Below, in pieces: positions 24,193-33,958 of a stretch of DNA of 64,000 nucleotides. The position numbers and the translations under genes are program-made. The notes beneath the pieces are model-generated. The model was not told the origin of the DNA and did not search any database. It was given only the letters and a program-made list of their open reading frames with translations. Location of the stretch: positions 124,001-188,000 of the forward strand of contig JAFEDT010000008.1 of the NCBI GenBank assembly GCA_018241445.1, given 5' to 3'. The stretch's first letter is position 1. Every line of letters starts with the position of its first letter. The stretch comes from Pseudomonadota bacterium. Its GTDB lineage: Bacteria > Pseudomonadota > Gammaproteobacteria > Steroidobacterales > Steroidobacteraceae.

Positions 24193-24794
24193 GTGTACCA
24201 CTCGCTCTGGCGCGCCCAGTCGTCGGTCCAGAACAGGATGGCGCGCAGGGATGCCGGTAAGTGACCCCGCCGCATGCCGGCGCGCACGCTGATGGTGTAG
24301 TTGCCGCCGTCGAGCTGCGGCTCCACCAGCACCGGCCAGGCGTCCACCTTGCCCAGGAACGCCAGCGCCTCATCGAGGGTGGCGAAAGTGGTCTGGTCGC
24401 CGCTCCTGACGTCGTGCACCACGTAGCGATCGCTGACCACGTGATAGGTCAGCTCGCGGCGCAGTGTCAGGTCGACCACGCTGGAGTTGAACCACATGCG
24501 GCGCTGGCGCTCGACGCGCACTTCCAGGTCGAAGGTCAGCGAGATGCCATCGCGCAGCGCCTCGTTGATCGCCGGCGTCATCGGATACTCCACCCGCGAG
24601 TAGAGCAGGAACACGCCCTTGTCTATGTTGACGTAGGCGGAACGGACCTCCAGCACCCCGTCGAGCGCGTCCGCCGCCGCCGGCCGGGCCCACACCAGCG
24701 CAAGGGCAAGTGCCAGGCCCAGGGCCGGGGCACACCCGAACGCCGCCAGGAGGCGCCGGGTAAGCAACAGCAGGCTGCACGGTACAGGGGGCAT
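24174..24794 (-). CDS. DUF4390 exported protein
   Basis: A 206-residue protein with a long N-terminal hydrophobic signal ('LGLALALALVWARPAAADAL') followed by a beta-rich domain ('VEYPMTPAINEALRDGISLT', 'RRELTYHVVSDRYVVHDVRS', ending 'WYTWSLPV') typical of DUF4390. It sits between rsmB and ntrY as in many beta- and gammaproteobacteria, suggesting a periplasmic input or partner for NtrY; that role is inferred from synteny only. ATG 24794 starts directly before the signal peptide. Confidence 0.88.
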   Translation of the reverse strand: MPPVPCSLLLLTRRLLAAFGCAPALGLALALALVWARPAAADALDGVLEVRSAYVNIDKGVFLLYSRVEYPMTPAINEALRDGISLTFDLEVRVERQRRMWFNSSVVDLTLRRELTYHVVSDRYVVHDVRSGDQTTFATLDEALAFLGKVDAWPVLVEPQLDGGNYTISVRAGMRRGHLPASLRAILFWTDDWARQSEWYTWSLPV

Positions 24795-24832
24795 AGTCGC
24801 TTCTGCCCGGTCAGGGCCGCTCGCCGGGCGCG

Positions 24833-26170
24833 TCAGGCTCCGTTCGTTGCCTTTTCGACACAAGCATAATAGAACCCGTCGGTCCCTGCCTGCGTGCCGG
24901 GCAGCAGCTGAATTCCCACGGGACGGGCGACGGCTCCGGGCGGCAGGGCCACCCCGGGTGGTATCGGCGCGACGGCCAGCTCCGGGATTTCCGCCAGCAG
25001 GCGGCTTACGACCGCCTCGTTCTCCCGCGACAGGACTGAGCAGGTGCAATAGAGCAGGCGGCCGCCCGGCGCCAGCAGCGGGGCCACCGCCTTGAGGATG
25101 GCGAACTGGGTCGCGGCGAATGCGGCGACATCGCTCTCGCGCCGCAGCAGCTTGATGTCCGGATGGCGGCGGATCACCCCGGTGGACGAGCAAGGTGCAT
25201 CGACCAGGATCCGCTCGAACTGCTCCCCGGCGAGCGCCGCGACCGGCTCGCGCAGGTCCCCGACACAGACGCGCGCGGAGCGTCCCAGACGTGCAAGGGT
25301 CGCTTCCACCAGTGCCGTGCGCCCGGCATCCACATCCACCGCCGTGACCGCCACCGCGGCTCGCTCCAGGATATGGCCGGTCTTGCCACCCGGCGCCGCA
25401 CAGGCATCGAGGACCCTCTGCCCGGCACGTACATCCAGCAGCCAGGCCGCGAGCTGGGCCCCCAGGTCCTGCACGGACACTCGCCCCTGGGCGAAACCTG
25501 GGAGCTCATTTACCCCCATGGGTCGATCCAGAATTACTCCGGATGGCATCCATTGGATCATATGAGATCCAATCTCTACATCTTCGAGCTCGGCAGTGAA
25601 ATCAGGCGCGGTGGTCCGGCTGAGATCCACCCGCAGCGCCATGGGCGGATGCAGGTTGTTGCCCTCGAGAATTGCCGGCACCCGCTCCGGCCAGTCACGC
25701 GCCAGCTCCCGAACCAGCCACGCCGGATGTGCCGTACGCCCCGCCAGGCTGGTATCGACTCTCGCGAACACCCCGGGCCGGCCGGCGACGAAGCGCCGCA
25801 GGACAGCGTTCACCAGGCCAGCCGCGCGCGGCTGCTGCAGCACCCGTGCCGCATCGACGGCCGCGTGCACGCTGAGCTCAGGTGCATTGCGGGAATACTC
25901 GACCTGGTGCGCCGCCACCGACAGCAGCGATCGCAGCAGCGGATCCAGGGACTGCGGGCGCGGCAGCAGGGATTCGACAGCAGGCTTCAGCCGCAGGTAC
26001 CAGCGCAGTGTCCCCAGCGTGATCGCCTGCACGGCCGCGCGGCCGGCGCCCTCGCCCGCAGACAGCGCCGCATCCGCGGAGCGACCGTCGAAGGCGACCT
26101 GCTCCACCGCCCGCGCTGCGTCGGCCAGTACCTGCGCGCCCGGTGCCCAGCGGGTCCTGGTCTTATCCAA
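24833..26170 (-). CDS. rsmB: 16S rRNA m5C967 methyltransferase RsmB
   Basis: A 445-residue RsmB/Sun with an N-terminal NusB-like domain ('AHQVEYSRNAPELSVHAAVD') and a Rossmann methyltransferase: SAM motif 'DACAAPGGKTGHILE', catalytic segment 'DAPCSSTGVIRRHPDIK' and 'LLYCTCSVL' with the second cysteine. It methylates C967 of 16S rRNA. The TTG start at 26170 overlaps the fmt stop by 8 bases. A locally AT-richer patch around 25495-25600 encodes the variable linker before 'LPGFAQGRVSVQDLG' and contains a perfect inverted repeat. Confidence 0.95.
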   Translation of the reverse strand: MDKTRTRWAPGAQVLADAARAVEQVAFDGRSADAALSAGEGAGRAAVQAITLGTLRWYLRLKPAVESLLPRPQSLDPLLRSLLSVAAHQVEYSRNAPELSVHAAVDAARVLQQPRAAGLVNAVLRRFVAGRPGVFARVDTSLAGRTAHPAWLVRELARDWPERVPAILEGNNLHPPMALRVDLSRTTAPDFTAELEDVEIGSHMIQWMPSGVILDRPMGVNELPGFAQGRVSVQDLGAQLAAWLLDVRAGQRVLDACAAPGGKTGHILERAAVAVTAVDVDAGRTALVEATLARLGRSARVCVGDLREPVAALAGEQFERILVDAPCSSTGVIRRHPDIKLLRRESDVAAFAATQFAILKAVAPLLAPGGRLLYCTCSVLSRENEAVVSRLLAEIPELAVAPIPPGVALPPGAVARPVGIQLLPGTQAGTDGFYYACVEKATNGA

Positions 26171-27161
26171 GGCGCAGGCCCGAAAGCGGCAGGCTGCTGG
26201 CCAGCTCCGCCCCGGTCACGGGGCGGCGGCCTGGCCGTTGTACCTCTTCGAGGATCAGGCTTCCCGCTCCACACTGGACACTGGGCTCTCTGGCCGCAGT
26301 CATCGTGATCAGCCCGGCGTCTGGAGATTTTCCAGGAGGATCAACCCTGTTACCGCCAAGATTGGTACCAATCAACGCCAGATTACGCGAGACCTCCCCC
26401 TCAATCCCGGCGGACGCCACACGGGCCCGGTAGATCCGAAGCTGCTCCCCCTCGAGCCGGGTCTCTGCCACCGGCCAGGGATTCAGGGCCCGCACCTGCC
26501 GACCGATCTCCTCGGCACTGGCGCTCCAGTCGATCCGGGCTTCGGACTTGTTGAGCTTGGCGGCGTAGGTCACTCCTTCCGGGCGCTGCGGCACCGCTCT
26601 CGCGGTCCCGGCCTCCAGGGCAGCCATCACCTCCAGGAGGGCCTGTGCCCCCAGCTCCGCCAGTTCTGCCGCCAGCGTCCCGGCCGTCTGCGTGGGGCCA
26701 ATGGCGAGGGTGCGGGAGAGCAGGACGGGTCCGGTATCCAGCCCGGACTCCATCTGCATGATGGCAACCCCGGTGTGCGTGTCACCCGCCAGGATCGCGC
26801 GCTGTATTGGGGCCGCCCCCCGCCAGCGCGGTAACAGCGAAGCATGGATATTGAGGCAGCCCAGCGGCGGCAGGGCCAGGATCGGGGGCGGCAGGATCAT
26901 GCCGTAGGCCACCACGACCAGCGCCCGCGGCTGCCAGTGCCGCAGCACCTCCAGTGCCGCCGCATCCTTGAGGGACGCCGGCTGTTCCAGCGGCAGTCCC
27001 AGCTCCAGTGTCGCGCGCTTGACCGCGCCGGCAGTCAGCCTGCGTCCGCGGCCGACAGGCCGGTCCGGCTGGGTCAGGACCCCGGCGACCTGGTGATGCG
27101 CGTGCAACGCCCGCAGCGCCGGCACCGCGAATTCCGGCGTGCCGGCGAAGACGACGCGCAA
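26163..27161 (-). CDS. fmt: Methionyl-tRNA formyltransferase
   Basis: A 332-residue Fmt that formylates initiator Met-tRNA using 10-formyl-THF. The start is TTG at 27161, giving the exact family opening 'MRVVFAGTPEFAVPALRAL'. The catalytic segment 'GCLNIHASLLPRWRGAAPIQ' contains the Asn-x-His pair, and the C-terminal domain includes 'LNPWPVAETRLEGEQLRIY'. Compared with E. coli Fmt there is an insertion of about 25 residues after 'RIYRARVASAG', encoded by an AT-richer patch with a 14-bp palindrome (26360-26373). It lies 37 bp after def. Confidence 0.95.
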   Translation of the reverse strand: MRVVFAGTPEFAVPALRALHAHHQVAGVLTQPDRPVGRGRRLTAGAVKRATLELGLPLEQPASLKDAAALEVLRHWQPRALVVVAYGMILPPPILALPPLGCLNIHASLLPRWRGAAPIQRAILAGDTHTGVAIMQMESGLDTGPVLLSRTLAIGPTQTAGTLAAELAELGAQALLEVMAALEAGTARAVPQRPEGVTYAAKLNKSEARIDWSASAEEIGRQVRALNPWPVAETRLEGEQLRIYRARVASAGIEGEVSRNLALIGTNLGGNRVDPPGKSPDAGLITMTAAREPSVQCGAGSLILEEVQRPGRRPVTGAELASSLPLSGLRLG

Positions 27162-27198
27162 GTTAACAGCCCTTCGGCAGGCGACTTTTTCTCATCGA

Positions 27199-27738
27199 CT
27201 AGTACGCGCGGCGGGCGCCGCCGGCACCACTGCGCGCCGCGCGCTCCCGGCGCCCCTTGTCGAGTTTTTTACGGATGCGCAGGCGCTTGAGGTCCGACAG
27301 GTAGTCGACGAACAGCTTGCCCTCGAGGTGGTCCATCTCGTGCTGCACGCATACGGCCAGTGTTTCCTCGCAATCGCGCTCGAACCACTCGCCCTTCACA
27401 TCCTGGGCACGCACCCGCACGCGGGCGGCCCGCTTCACCTCGTCGTAGATGCCGGGTACCGACAGGCAGCCCTCTTCGCCGCTGGCATCGCCCTCGGCGG
27501 ACAACAGGGTCGGGTTGATCAACAGCACCGGCTCGTTGCGGCCCTCGGACACGTCAATGACAATGATGCGTTGGTGGACGTCGATCTGGGTCGCCGCCAA
27601 TCCGATCCCGGGAGCGGCATACATGGTCTCGAACATGTCCCGCACCACGTCGGCCAGGGGTGCGTCGAAGCGCGTTACCGGGGCGGCGCGGGTACGCAGG
27701 CGCGGATCGGGGTATTCAAGGACGGTTCGAAGAGCCAT
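27199..27738 (-). CDS. def: Peptide deformylase
   Basis: A 179-residue metallo-enzyme that removes the N-formyl group from new proteins. All three family motifs are present: 'GIGLAATQ', 'EEGCLSVPG' (metal-ligand Cys) and 'QHEMDHLEG' (HEXXH). The C-terminus is basic. It is the first gene of the minus-strand def-fmt-rsmB-DUF4390-ntrYX series and is transcribed away from the LysM gene, which is the standard arrangement. Confidence 0.97.
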   Translation of the reverse strand: MALRTVLEYPDPRLRTRAAPVTRFDAPLADVVRDMFETMYAAPGIGLAATQIDVHQRIIVIDVSEGRNEPVLLINPTLLSAEGDASGEEGCLSVPGIYDEVKRAARVRVRAQDVKGEWFERDCEETLAVCVQHEMDHLEGKLFVDYLSDLKRLRIRKKLDKGRRERAARSGAGGARRAY

Positions 27739-27886
27739 GGTACGGACCTGTATGGGGGCGGAAGGCGCGTGATCCAGCGCACAAAGTTGACATTAAGTGG
27801 TGCCGGGACCGGCCACGGTGCCAGTATAACAACTAGAATCCGGGCCGTAGCTTGTGTGGTCCGCCTCGCATCATGAGGAGTGGATG

Positions 27887-29107
27887 ATGGTCTCGAATCA
27901 AGTACATGGCGCGCGTATCGCCGCGCTCCTGGCTGTGTCGCTGGGCCTTGGCGCCTGTTCCCAATTGCGGCACCACAGCGATGCCCAGGCGACCGCCGCA
28001 GCGCCCCCGCCCGTCAGCGCGGCGCCTGCCGCGGCGCCAGCGCCGGAAGTCACCGCGACCCAGGCGGCCATAGAGGCCGCCGGCAGTGGCGCGAGCGCGC
28101 CGCTGACCGCCGCCGCCGTCAATCCGACCGCGCCGATGCGCTACACGGTCAAGCGCGGGGACACCCTGTGGGGCATCTCCTCGATGTTCCTGCGTGACCC
28201 CTGGCTGTGGCCAGAGGTCTGGATCATCAATCCGCAGATACCCAACCCGCACCGCATCTATCCGGGCGATGTCCTGGCGCTGGCCTACGGGGCCGACGGC
28301 CGTCCCCAGGTCTCCGTGGCGCAGGCGGGCGAATTGCGGCTGAATCCGCAGCTGCGCAGCACCCCGCTGGATGAGGCGATACCGACCATTCCCTATTCGG
28401 TGATCTCTGCCTTCCTGTCACGGCCGACGGTCCTGACGAAGGACCAGATCCGTCACTCGCCCTACGTGCTCGCCATCCGGGATATGCACGAAGTGGCTGG
28501 CACCGGCAACGAGGTGTACGTACGCAACCTGACTGCCGCCGAGAACGACCGTTACGCGGTGGTGCACGTCGCGGGCCCGCTGGTCGATCCGGACGATGGC
28601 AAGGTGCTCGGCTATGAGGGCATCTACACCGCAACCGCGCTGGTACAGCGCCCCGGTGATCCCGCCAAGGCCGTGCTGGTCGATCCCGCGCGCGAGACCC
28701 TGCGCGGCGACCGGCTGCTGTCGGTCGACGGCAGCGAGACGCCGCTGAACTTCGTATTGCACTCACCCAGCACTGACCTGCGCGGACGCATTGTCGATGT
28801 AGTCGGCGGCACGGACCTGGTGGGCCAGTACCAGGTGGTGGTGCTCAACCGCGGCAAGAACCAGGGGCTCGAGGCCGGCAACGTGCTCGCCATCGACGAG
28901 GCTGGCGAAGTGGTGCGCGATGAGTACCGCAACGGCAACGCCGCCGAGTCCACCGCGCTGAGCCGCAGCTTTGCCCGCAAAGTTGCCCTGCCGGAGGAGC
29001 GTGTCGGGACGCTGCTGGTGTTCCGCGCCTTCGACCAGGTCAGCTACGGGCTGGTCGTGGCCGCCAATGACACCATCCATGTCGGGGATTTCGTCCGCAA
29101 ACCCTGA
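27887..29107 (+). CDS. LysM-domain lipoprotein
   Basis: A 406-residue lipoprotein: signal with lipobox 'LGLGAC', an Ala/Pro-rich linker, a LysM domain ('YTVKRGDTLWGISSMFLRDP', then 'YPGDVLAL') that binds peptidoglycan, and a long C-terminal domain of unknown function conserved in this position. ATG 27887 is 6 bases after GAGGAG; ATG 27884 is only three bases away. TTGACA occurs at 27787-27792 but has no well-spaced -10. The def/LysM/dprA arrangement is conserved in gammaproteobacteria. Confidence 0.93.
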   Translation: MVSNQVHGARIAALLAVSLGLGACSQLRHHSDAQATAAAPPPVSAAPAAAPAPEVTATQAAIEAAGSGASAPLTAAAVNPTAPMRYTVKRGDTLWGISSMFLRDPWLWPEVWIINPQIPNPHRIYPGDVLALAYGADGRPQVSVAQAGELRLNPQLRSTPLDEAIPTIPYSVISAFLSRPTVLTKDQIRHSPYVLAIRDMHEVAGTGNEVYVRNLTAAENDRYAVVHVAGPLVDPDDGKVLGYEGIYTATALVQRPGDPAKAVLVDPARETLRGDRLLSVDGSETPLNFVLHSPSTDLRGRIVDVVGGTDLVGQYQVVVLNRGKNQGLEAGNVLAIDEAGEVVRDEYRNGNAAESTALSRSFARKVALPEERVGTLLVFRAFDQVSYGLVVAANDTIHVGDFVRKP

Positions 29108-29215
29108 TTGACTGCACGCGGCTGCGGACCCGCCTTAGGTCCGTGGCCAGTTGCTGGCGGAATTGGCCAGTTATGCAGGGATCGCGCGCGCGTGGGCTTC
29201 CTATAAGCTCACCCG

Positions 29216-30319
29216 ATGCAAACCGGGAGGGCCACAGCGGTACTGGCGCGTGCGACAGGGCTTCCCGCGTCTGCGCTGCAGCGGCTGATGGAGCTGGCGG
29301 GCGGGGATCCGGCGGATGCGATCACGGCGCCCCGCCTGCGCACACTCGAACCCACCGCGCTGCCGGACGCTGCGCGCCAGGCTCTGCTCTCACCGGACCT
29401 GGCTGCCATCGAGGCCGACCTGGCGTGGCTCAAGGACAGCGGCGCGCAGATCCTGTTGTGCACCGATCCGCGCTATCCGCCCTTGCTGGCGCAGGTGGAC
29501 AGTGCGCCAGCCGCGCTGTATGTGCTGGGCGACCCGGCGGTGCTGCAGGAAGCGCAGCTGGCGGTAGTGGGATCGCGCAACCCGACTCCCCTGGGCTACG
29601 ACACGGCGCGCGATTTCTGCGCCTGGTTCGCGCGCGCCGGGCTCGTGGTGACCAGCGGACTGGCGCTGGGCATCGACGCCGCTGCGCACATCGGCGCCCT
29701 GCGTGGCGACGGCGTCACCATCGCGGTGTTTGGCACGGGCCTGGATCGCGTCTACCCGGCCGAACACGGCGCTCTCGCCGCGCGCATCCGCGAGCGCGGC
29801 GCGCTGGTGGCGGAACTGCCGCCCCGCACCGCACCGCTGCGCCACCACTTTCCGCTGCGCAACCGCATCATCGCGGGCCTGTCGCTTGGCACCCTGGTGG
29901 TGGAGGCGGCGCGCCGCAGTGGTTCGCTGATCACCGCGCGCCTGGCCGGCGAGCAGGGTCGCGACGTGTTTGCCATACCCGGCTCGATCCACAGCCCGCT
30001 GTCGCGTGGTTGCAACCAACTCATCCGTGACGGCGCGCACCTGGTCACGGAGGCGGCCGACGTGCTGCGCGTGCTGCAAATCCCGCTGCCGCAGGAACGG
30101 GTCCGGTCCGCACAACAGCCGGCCCCGGCCCTTGCGGAATTGGACAAGGAGTATGAAATGCTGTTAGATGCGCTCGATTTTGCGCCGGCGGCCATCGACA
30201 CCCTGGTCGCACGCACGCAATTGCCCGGAGAATCAGTCGCTTCCATGCTGCTGATCCTGGAACTGCAAGGGCATGTGGCGGCGCTTCCCGGCGGCCGCTA
30301 TGCCCGTAAACACCCGTAA
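29216..30319 (+). CDS. dprA: DNA-processing protein DprA
   Basis: A 367-residue DprA/Smf that loads RecA on incoming single-stranded DNA during transformation. The Rossmann-like core shows 'VVGSRNPTPLGYDTARDF', 'TSGLALGIDAAAHIGALRGD' and 'FGTGLDRVYPAEHG', and the C-terminal winged helix ends 'SMLLILELQGHVAALPGGRY'. An imperfect palindrome GTGGGCTT-N5-AAGCTCAC (29192-29212) lies just upstream of the ATG at 29216. Confidence 0.96.
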   Translation: MQTGRATAVLARATGLPASALQRLMELAGGDPADAITAPRLRTLEPTALPDAARQALLSPDLAAIEADLAWLKDSGAQILLCTDPRYPPLLAQVDSAPAALYVLGDPAVLQEAQLAVVGSRNPTPLGYDTARDFCAWFARAGLVVTSGLALGIDAAAHIGALRGDGVTIAVFGTGLDRVYPAEHGALAARIRERGALVAELPPRTAPLRHHFPLRNRIIAGLSLGTLVVEAARRSGSLITARLAGEQGRDVFAIPGSIHSPLSRGCNQLIRDGAHLVTEAADVLRVLQIPLPQERVRSAQQPAPALAELDKEYEMLLDALDFAPAAIDTLVARTQLPGESVASMLLILELQGHVAALPGGRYARKHP

Positions 30320-30405
30320 CTGATGACACCGACCGCAACTGACATTCGAAGCTGCCTGGCGCCACGCACCGCGGACGTGGTGCGGGCCGCGGCGGATTTC
30401 TGACC

Positions 30406-33003
30406 ATGGCAGAGAACCTGGTCATCGTCGAATCGCCCGCCAAGGCGAAGACGATCAAGAAATACCTGGGCCGCGACTTCGAGGTGCTCGCCTCCTATGG
30501 CCACGTGCGCGACCTTGTTCCCAAGGAAGGCGCGGTCGATCCGGATCATGGCTATGCCATGAAATACCGGCCGCTGGAGAAGAACGAGCGGCACGTGGAG
30601 GCCATCGCCCGCGCGCTGCGCAAGTGCAGTTCCCTGTACCTGGCGACCGACCCCGACCGCGAGGGCGAGGCCATTGCCTGGCACCTGAAGGAGATCCTGC
30701 AGGAGCGTGGCGAGCTGAAAGGCAAGGACGTGCGCCGGGTGGTGTTCTACGAGATCACCCGCAACGCCATCCGCGCCGCAGTGCAGGAGCCGCGCGGCCT
30801 GTCGCTGGACCTGGTCAACGCGCAGCAGGCGCGGCGTGCGCTCGACTACCTGGTGGGATTCAACCTCTCGCCGCTGCTGTGGAAGAAGGTACGCCCTGGC
30901 CTGTCGGCCGGCCGGGTGCAAAGCCCGGCGCTGCGCATGATCTGCGAGCGCGAGGAGGAGATCTCCGCCTTCATCGCCCGGGAATACTGGACGCTGGAGG
31001 GCGAAGGCACGCACAGCGGCCAGGGCTTCCCGCTGAAGCTGCTGGAATACCGTGGCCAGAAGGTGGAGCAGTTCAGCTTCACCAACGGCGCCCAGGCACA
31101 CGAGGTGGAAGACACCCTGCTGACCGCCGCCGGCGCGCAGCGCGCCGCGCAGCCAGGCCCCGACAGCGCAACCGCGCTGGCGCGAGCGGGCACGCTGCGC
31201 GTGCTGGCCATCGACCGCAAGCAGCGCCGCCGCAACCCCGCGCCGCCGTTCACCACTTCCACCCTGCAGCAGGAGGCCGCGCGCAAGCTGGGCTTCAATG
31301 CGCGCCGCACCATGCGCCTGGCGCAGCAGCTGTACGAGGGCCTGGACATCGGCGAGGGCAGCGTCGGCCTCATCACCTACATGCGCACCGACTCGGTGTC
31401 GCTCGCCGCCGAGGCGGTGACCGAGATCCGCGCGGTCGCCGCGCGCCTGTATGGCGCGGGCGAAGTCGCGGAGGAACCGCGCGTCTACCGCACCAAGTCC
31501 AAGAACGCCCAGGAGGCCCACGAGGCCATCCGCCCCACCTCGGCCGCCATCACACCGGCGGATGTGGAGGGCAGGATCGAGGACGACCTGTTCCGCCTGT
31601 ATTCGCTGATCTGGAAGCGGGCCGTCGCCTGCCAGATGAGTCACGCGGTGTTCGATACCGTCGCCGTCGACATGCTGGCCGGCCCCGACGGTCCGCAGCG
31701 GCACCTGCTGCGCGCCAACGGCTCCACCCTGGTGAAGCCGGGCTACATGTCGGTCTACCAGGAAGGCACCGACGACGCCAAGGCGGATGACGCCGACCAC
31801 ATACTGCCGCCCATGGACGAGGGCGACAGCGTCAGCCTGACAGCGCTCGCCGCCGCTCAGCACTTCACCGAGCCGCCGCCGCGCTACAGCGAGGCCTCGC
31901 TGGTCAAGGCGCTGGAGGAACACGGCATCGGCCGGCCGTCGACCTACGCCACCATCATCTCGACCCTGCAGGATCGCCAATACGTGGAGATGGACAGCCG
32001 GCGCTTCGTGCCGACCGACATCGGCAAGATCGTCAACCGCTTCCTGACACACCACTTCCACCGCTACGTGGAGTACGGCTTCACCGCCGCCATGGAGGAC
32101 GAGCTGGATGCGGTGTCGCGCGGCGAGGAGGAATGGACGACACCGCTGGAGAAGTTCTGGAAGCCCTTCATCCGCCAGGTCGACCACATCGAGAAATCTG
32201 TCTCGCGCGAGCAGGTGGCGCAGGCACGTGAGCTGGGCAAGGACCCCGCCAGCGGCAAGCCGGTCACGGTGCGCATGGGTCGCTTCGGCCCCTTCGTGCA
32301 GATCGGCACCAAGGATGACGAGGAAAAGCCACGCTTTGCCGGACTGCGCCCGGGACAGAAGATGGACCGCATCACTTTCGAGGAGGCGATGGAGCTGTTC
32401 AAGCTGCCGCGCACACTCGGGGAGACGCTGCAGGGCGAGACCATCGTCGCCAACGTGGGGCGCTTCGGCCCGTACGTGAAGTACGGCAGCAAGTACGCCT
32501 CGCTCAAGGAAGACGACCCCTACACCATCTCGCTCGAACGCGCCCGCGAGGTGATCCGCCTGAAGCAGGAGGCGGACGCCGCGCGCCTGATCCTGGACTT
32601 CCCGCAGGACGGCATCCAGGTGTTGAACGGCCGCTACGGACCCTACATCACGGACAAGAAGAAGAACGCACGCATTCCGAAGGATCGCGATCCGAAGACC
32701 CTGACCCTGGAGGAGTGCCGCGCCCTGCTGGCCGCAGCACCGGAGCGAGGCGCGGGCCGCTTCGGGCGATTCCGCAAGAAGGCGCCGGCTCAGGCGGCAG
32801 CGGCGCCGGCCGGTGCGGCCGCGGGCGCAGCGGAGGCCACCGCCGACGGCGCGTCAAAGCGTCCCGCACGCCGCGGCAGTGGCAACGGCGCAGCCCCGAA
32901 GAAGCGGGCACGGACCCGCGCCACGACCACCCGTGCCGCAAACACCAAGTCCCGCGGCACCGGCGCGAAGGCCGGCACGGCCCGCTCGAGCCGCACCAAG
33001 TAG
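30406..33003 (+). CDS. topA: DNA topoisomerase I
   Basis: An 865-residue type IA topoisomerase that relaxes negative supercoils. It has a Toprim domain at the N-terminus ('LVIVESPAKAKTIKKYLG', 'ATDPDREGEAIAWHL'), the catalytic tyrosine in 'GLITYMRTDS', and 'HGIGRPSTYATIISTLQDR'. Instead of E. coli-type cysteine zinc fingers, the C-terminus carries three 'GRFGP'/'GRYGP' repeats (as in 'VRMGRFGPFVQIG') and a tail of about 100 residues rich in Ala, Lys and Arg, which would bind DNA nonspecifically. Confidence 0.97.
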   Translation: MAENLVIVESPAKAKTIKKYLGRDFEVLASYGHVRDLVPKEGAVDPDHGYAMKYRPLEKNERHVEAIARALRKCSSLYLATDPDREGEAIAWHLKEILQERGELKGKDVRRVVFYEITRNAIRAAVQEPRGLSLDLVNAQQARRALDYLVGFNLSPLLWKKVRPGLSAGRVQSPALRMICEREEEISAFIAREYWTLEGEGTHSGQGFPLKLLEYRGQKVEQFSFTNGAQAHEVEDTLLTAAGAQRAAQPGPDSATALARAGTLRVLAIDRKQRRRNPAPPFTTSTLQQEAARKLGFNARRTMRLAQQLYEGLDIGEGSVGLITYMRTDSVSLAAEAVTEIRAVAARLYGAGEVAEEPRVYRTKSKNAQEAHEAIRPTSAAITPADVEGRIEDDLFRLYSLIWKRAVACQMSHAVFDTVAVDMLAGPDGPQRHLLRANGSTLVKPGYMSVYQEGTDDAKADDADHILPPMDEGDSVSLTALAAAQHFTEPPPRYSEASLVKALEEHGIGRPSTYATIISTLQDRQYVEMDSRRFVPTDIGKIVNRFLTHHFHRYVEYGFTAAMEDELDAVSRGEEEWTTPLEKFWKPFIRQVDHIEKSVSREQVAQARELGKDPASGKPVTVRMGRFGPFVQIGTKDDEEKPRFAGLRPGQKMDRITFEEAMELFKLPRTLGETLQGETIVANVGRFGPYVKYGSKYASLKEDDPYTISLERAREVIRLKQEADAARLILDFPQDGIQVLNGRYGPYITDKKKNARIPKDRDPKTLTLEECRALLAAAPERGAGRFGRFRKKAPAQAAAAPAGAAAGAAEATADGASKRPARRGSGNGAAPKKRARTRATTTRAANTKSRGTGAKAGTARSSRTK

Positions 33004-33087
33004 CGGCCCTTGCCCTCGCAGCCGGCAAGCCGGGACAGCGCCCGCCCCGGTGACCGTGCTGCAGGGGTTGCGGCGAGGTAGGCGCCC

Positions 33088-33930
33088 TTGAAGTACCGCC
33101 ATGCGTATCACGCCGGCAACTTCGCTGACGTGCACAAGCACATCACGCTGCTGGCGCTGCTGGATGCGCTGCAACGCAAGGACAAGGGGTTTCTCTATAT
33201 AGATACCCACGCCGGCCGTGGCAGCTACGACCTGTCCACGCCGACAGCCGAGGCCGCCGCGGGCGTGGTGCGCTTCCTGCGGTCCACGCACACTGCGCCC
33301 GAACTCACCGCCTATGCGCAGGCGCTCGCCCGGTGGCGCAGCGGTCCGGGACGTCGCTACCTGCTACCCGGCTCTCCGCTGCTCGCCGTCGCACGCCTGC
33401 GCAGCCAGGACCGCGCGGTGCTGATCGAACTGACCGGCAGCGAAGAGCATGCCCTGCGCGAGGCGGTGGCAGCGCAGTCGCATGGCGCCGCGCCGGCCCA
33501 CGCCAGGGTGGAACGCGGCAATGGTTACGCGCTTCTCAAGGCACTGCTGCCTCCGCAGGAGCGGCGCGGCCTGACAATGCTGGACCCGCCGTACGAGGAA
33601 GCCCAGGACTACGAGCGGGTGACCCAGGCGCTCGCTGACGGGCTGCAACGCTTTCCGACCGGCGTGTTCGCGGCCTGGTACCCGATCAAGGAGCTCGAGC
33701 GCGGCGAACGCTGGCTCGCGGCCTGCGCCCGGGCCGTGGCAGCGCCGTTGACCTGCTGCGAGCTGTGGTTGTATCCGCGTGACTCACGCGTGGCGCTCAA
33801 TGGCTCGGGTGTGTTGCTGGTGAATCCGCCCTGGCAGTTTGCCGAGCGTGCGCGGGTGTGGCTGCCGGAACTGCTGGGGGCATTCGCAGCACACGAGGGC
33901 GCCGGCACGAGTGTGCGGGTATTATCGTGA
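33088..33930 (+). CDS. rlmJ: 23S rRNA m6A2030 methyltransferase RlmJ
   Basis: A 280-residue RlmJ. It opens 'KYRHAYHAGNFADVHKHITL', has the SAM-binding loop 'IDTHAGRGSYDL' and the amino-methyltransferase motif 'LDPPYEE', and ends with the family's conserved 'VALNGSGVLLVNPPWQFAE'. It methylates A2030 of 23S rRNA. The start is TTG (33088), supported by GAGGTAGG upstream and the exact match of the N-terminus to the family. Confidence 0.95.
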   Translation: MKYRHAYHAGNFADVHKHITLLALLDALQRKDKGFLYIDTHAGRGSYDLSTPTAEAAAGVVRFLRSTHTAPELTAYAQALARWRSGPGRRYLLPGSPLLAVARLRSQDRAVLIELTGSEEHALREAVAAQSHGAAPAHARVERGNGYALLKALLPPQERRGLTMLDPPYEEAQDYERVTQALADGLQRFPTGVFAAWYPIKELERGERWLAACARAVAAPLTCCELWLYPRDSRVALNGSGVLLVNPPWQFAERARVWLPELLGAFAAHEGAGTSVRVLS

Positions 33931-33958
33931 GATCGCCGCTTTTGCTGCCAACAGGAAA

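Noticed and set aside
27787..27839. Promoter of the LysM gene from TTGACA (27787) with TATAAC or TAGAAT
   Set aside because: The spacers would be 32 and 41 bases, far from 17; the boxes do not pair.
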